Below are positions 62,501 to 64,000 of a stretch of 64,000 bases of DNA, piece by piece. The position numbers and the translations under genes are program-made. Numbering within the stretch: position 1 is the first letter of the stretch; every line of letters begins with the position of its first letter. Source of the stretch: JAXGRD01 sp040766105. Lineage in GTDB: Bacteria > Bacillota > Clostridia > Peptostreptococcales > Anaerovoracaceae. The stretch spans positions 124,001 through 188,000 of the forward strand of contig JAXGRD010000004.1 of the NCBI GenBank assembly GCA_040766105.1, written 5' to 3'. Below the pieces are notes generated by a model, which was given only the letters and a program-made list of their open reading frames with translations, did no database searches and had not been told where the DNA came from.

Positions 62501-64000
62501 TTACTCCAATGCTCTCTTTGGGGTAAGCTGCAGCACCCCATACTTGTTCTGTATTCGAACAATCTTTTTCAACATAGGATCAAAGAGGAGGAAGAGAATC
62601 ACACCGGTGGACAATGCCCGCATGGTGTTAATAACCACCGCCAAGGCGTAGATGCTCAGTGCCGCCTGCCAGGAAGGATCCGGGGTCAAAGCGAATATGG
62701 TCCACAAGTCCACAATCAGTCCGTAGAGATAACCTGCCAAAACCCCATAGATTGCCATGAGAATGGGCTTTCTTCCAACAGCCCTTCGCGAAAAAATCAA
62801 TCCGGTGAGAAGTCCCACCATGCCCAAGGCAAACATCTGCCAAGGTGTCCAGGGGCCTTGGCCGAAAAAGAAGTTGGAAACAAACATAATCATGGCGCCC
62901 ACCAAAAATCCCGACTGGCTACCCAAGGCACATCCGGCAATAATGGTGATGGCCAGTATAGGTGTCATATGGGGAATCATGAAGAAGACCACCCTTCCCG
63001 CCACACCGATGGCGATGAGGACCGCCATGAGAATCAATTCTCTGGCGGCAGGCTTTCGTCGTTCAAAGGATGCAAAAAAGGGAACCAACATATATAGAAT
63101 GATTAAAAAACTGGAAATATAGTACACCCGGTCTCCGGAAAAACGAATGGCTCCAAACAGCGTGAGAACCATGAGAAGAATGACCCCACCCTGTATCAGT
63201 GCAGACTTGGTGCCGGAAGTTGGTGATGACGGAGGATTAGGCTTTTTCTCCGGATTGGGTTTTCCCTTGGGTGCCGGTGGTTCCGGTGGCAGGTCTCCCC
63301 CTTCTCTTCTCACCAGTTCCGTCTCCAATAAGTAAGCCAAATCTTCCGCGGTGACCGCATCGGCAAAGACGTGACGGGACATTCGGTTGGCAGAAGTGGT
63401 ATAGAAGCTGTTTCCCGAGAAGAATCTTCTTGGGGTATGCAGTGTAGAAATGGCTCCATCAAAGAACATGGCGCAGCGATCTGCATATCTTCCACAGAAC
63501 TCTATGTCGTGAGATACCATGACGATGGTGATGCCTCTCTCTTTTAATTCCAACAGTACCTTTGCAAACTGTTGCTTAAAGTAGGCATCCATCCCCTTGG
63601 TGGGTTCATCCAACAAGAGGAGCTCCGGTTCCAGCAGGAGAATCTTTGCCAGTGCAGCCCGTTGCTGTTCTCCACCGGAGATATCATAGGGGTGCACATC
63701 CATTAGGTGTCCGATTTCCGTCACCGATACCACCTTCTCTACTCTGGACCGTTGTTCATCTTGGGGAACATTTCTGCCGCGGAACATCTCATACAAATCC
63801 TTCTCTATGGTCTCTTCCACAAAGATGGACTGGGGGTTCTGGGGAAGAACACCCAGTAGGCCGCCAAAGAGTTCACGGTTTTCAAACTTCTCCACTCGCT
63901 TACCGTCGATTTTCACCTTGCCCCTGTAAGCACGTCGGATCCCGCTCATGAGGGAGAGGGCGGTGCTCTTTCCCGTGCCGTTTCCACCCAATATGGTGAG
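62501..64000 (-). CDS. ECF ATPase fused to a membrane S component, 5' end outside the window
   Basis: 499 residues visible. The frame enters at LTILGGNGTGKST (Walker A), followed by ISGGEQQRAALA, LLLLDEPTKGMD and VSHD. After a proline-rich linker (PPEPPAPKGKPNPEKK, about 245-275) come six or so membrane segments: ELILMAVLIAIGVAGRVVFF, ALGSQSGFLVGAMIMFVSNF, GPWTPWQMFALGMVG. The last resembles cobalamin-type (CbrT) S components; this is a tentative match. An earlier, first ABC domain may lie outside the window. Confidence 0.85.
   Translation of the reverse strand, partial: LTILGGNGTGKSTALSLMSGIRRAYRGKVKIDGKRVEKFENRELFGGLLGVLPQNPQSIFVEETIEKDLYEMFRGRNVPQDEQRSRVEKVVSVTEIGHLMDVHPYDISGGEQQRAALAKILLLEPELLLLDEPTKGMDAYFKQQFAKVLLELKERGITIVMVSHDIEFCGRYADRCAMFFDGAISTLHTPRRFFSGNSFYTTSANRMSRHVFADAVTAEDLAYLLETELVRREGGDLPPEPPAPKGKPNPEKKPNPPSSPTSGTKSALIQGGVILLMVLTLFGAIRFSGDRVYYISSFLIILYMLVPFFASFERRKPAARELILMAVLIAIGVAGRVVFFMIPHMTPILAITIIAGCALGSQSGFLVGAMIMFVSNFFFGQGPWTPWQMFALGMVGLLTGLIFSRRAVGRKPILMAIYGVLAGYLYGLIVDLWTIFALTPDPSWQAALSIYALAVVINTMRALSTGVILFLLFDPMLKKIVRIQNKYGVLQLTPKRALE

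Overview
The window is a chromosomal segment of a low-to-mid GC Gram-positive anaerobe of class Clostridia. Evidence for this: a glycyl radical enzyme with its activase, rubrerythrin beside a PerR/Fur repressor, class III fructose-bisphosphatase, two-subunit Fe-S fumarase, ECF vitamin/metal transporters, a THF riboswitch, and AbrB, SpoVG, RicT and SpoVB-type genes in Bacillus/Clostridium-like order. The rRNA operon looks clostridial; an Anaerovoracaceae-like lineage is only my guess. No phage, insertion sequence or CRISPR array was seen.

Layout. 1-2300: 5' part of comEC, then a small hicAB toxin-antitoxin island bracketed by two tRNA-3'-end-like repeats and lying beside tRNA-Arg. 2553-6679: leftward operon fumA-fumB-fbp-GNAT. 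6735-9386: rightward metal ECF transporter cbiM(N)-cbiQ-cbiO behind a consensus promoter and a terminator-type leader. 9405-11681: rubrerythrin, perR-like gene with its operator, murA. 11788-15750: leftward housekeeping block (43-aa membrane protein-tmk-holB-ricT-yabB-like-small membrane protein-abrB). 15843-20738: glyoxalase, a large cell-wall-anchored beta-helix protein, fetAB, a lipoprotein. 20800-26400: complete leftward rRNA operon 16S-tRNA-Ile-23S-5S.

26402-29174: CPBP protease and MFS carrier (possibly leaderless), back to back with a THF riboswitch-folT unit. 29178-35252: aldo/keto reductase, AraC-family regulator with a large C-terminal domain, glycyl radical activase and a glycyl radical enzyme whose CxE motif reads CxQ. 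This is the best candidate for an uncharacterised metabolic system. 35402-46763: leftward block rqcP, hup, mazG, spoVB-like, deaminase, mfd, pth, prs, a GlmU acetyltransferase half, murC. This reproduces the Bacillus glmU-prs-pth-mfd-yabM-yabN-yabO order, but glmU has lost its uridylyltransferase half. 46818-50204: purR with Pur boxes, an NhaC-family antiporter behind a ~290-nt structured leader, spoVG.

50268-55192: L,D-transpeptidase, a six-gene tRNA cluster (Met, Val, Asp, His, Cys, Gln), an amidohydrolase and an M23 peptidase. 55196-59278: molybdenum cofactor operon moaA-moaC-mogA with a MOSC-FmdE fusion and a saccharopine-dehydrogenase-like gene. 59416-64000: yjbQ, a CoA-transferase pair, a TIM-barrel isomerase-like protein, and a polypeptide fusing an ECF ATPase to a membrane S component, cut by the window end.

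Starts were moved from the longest reading frame wherever a Shine-Dalgarno sequence pointed to an internal codon. All functions are read from sequence motifs and gene order; no database search was possible.
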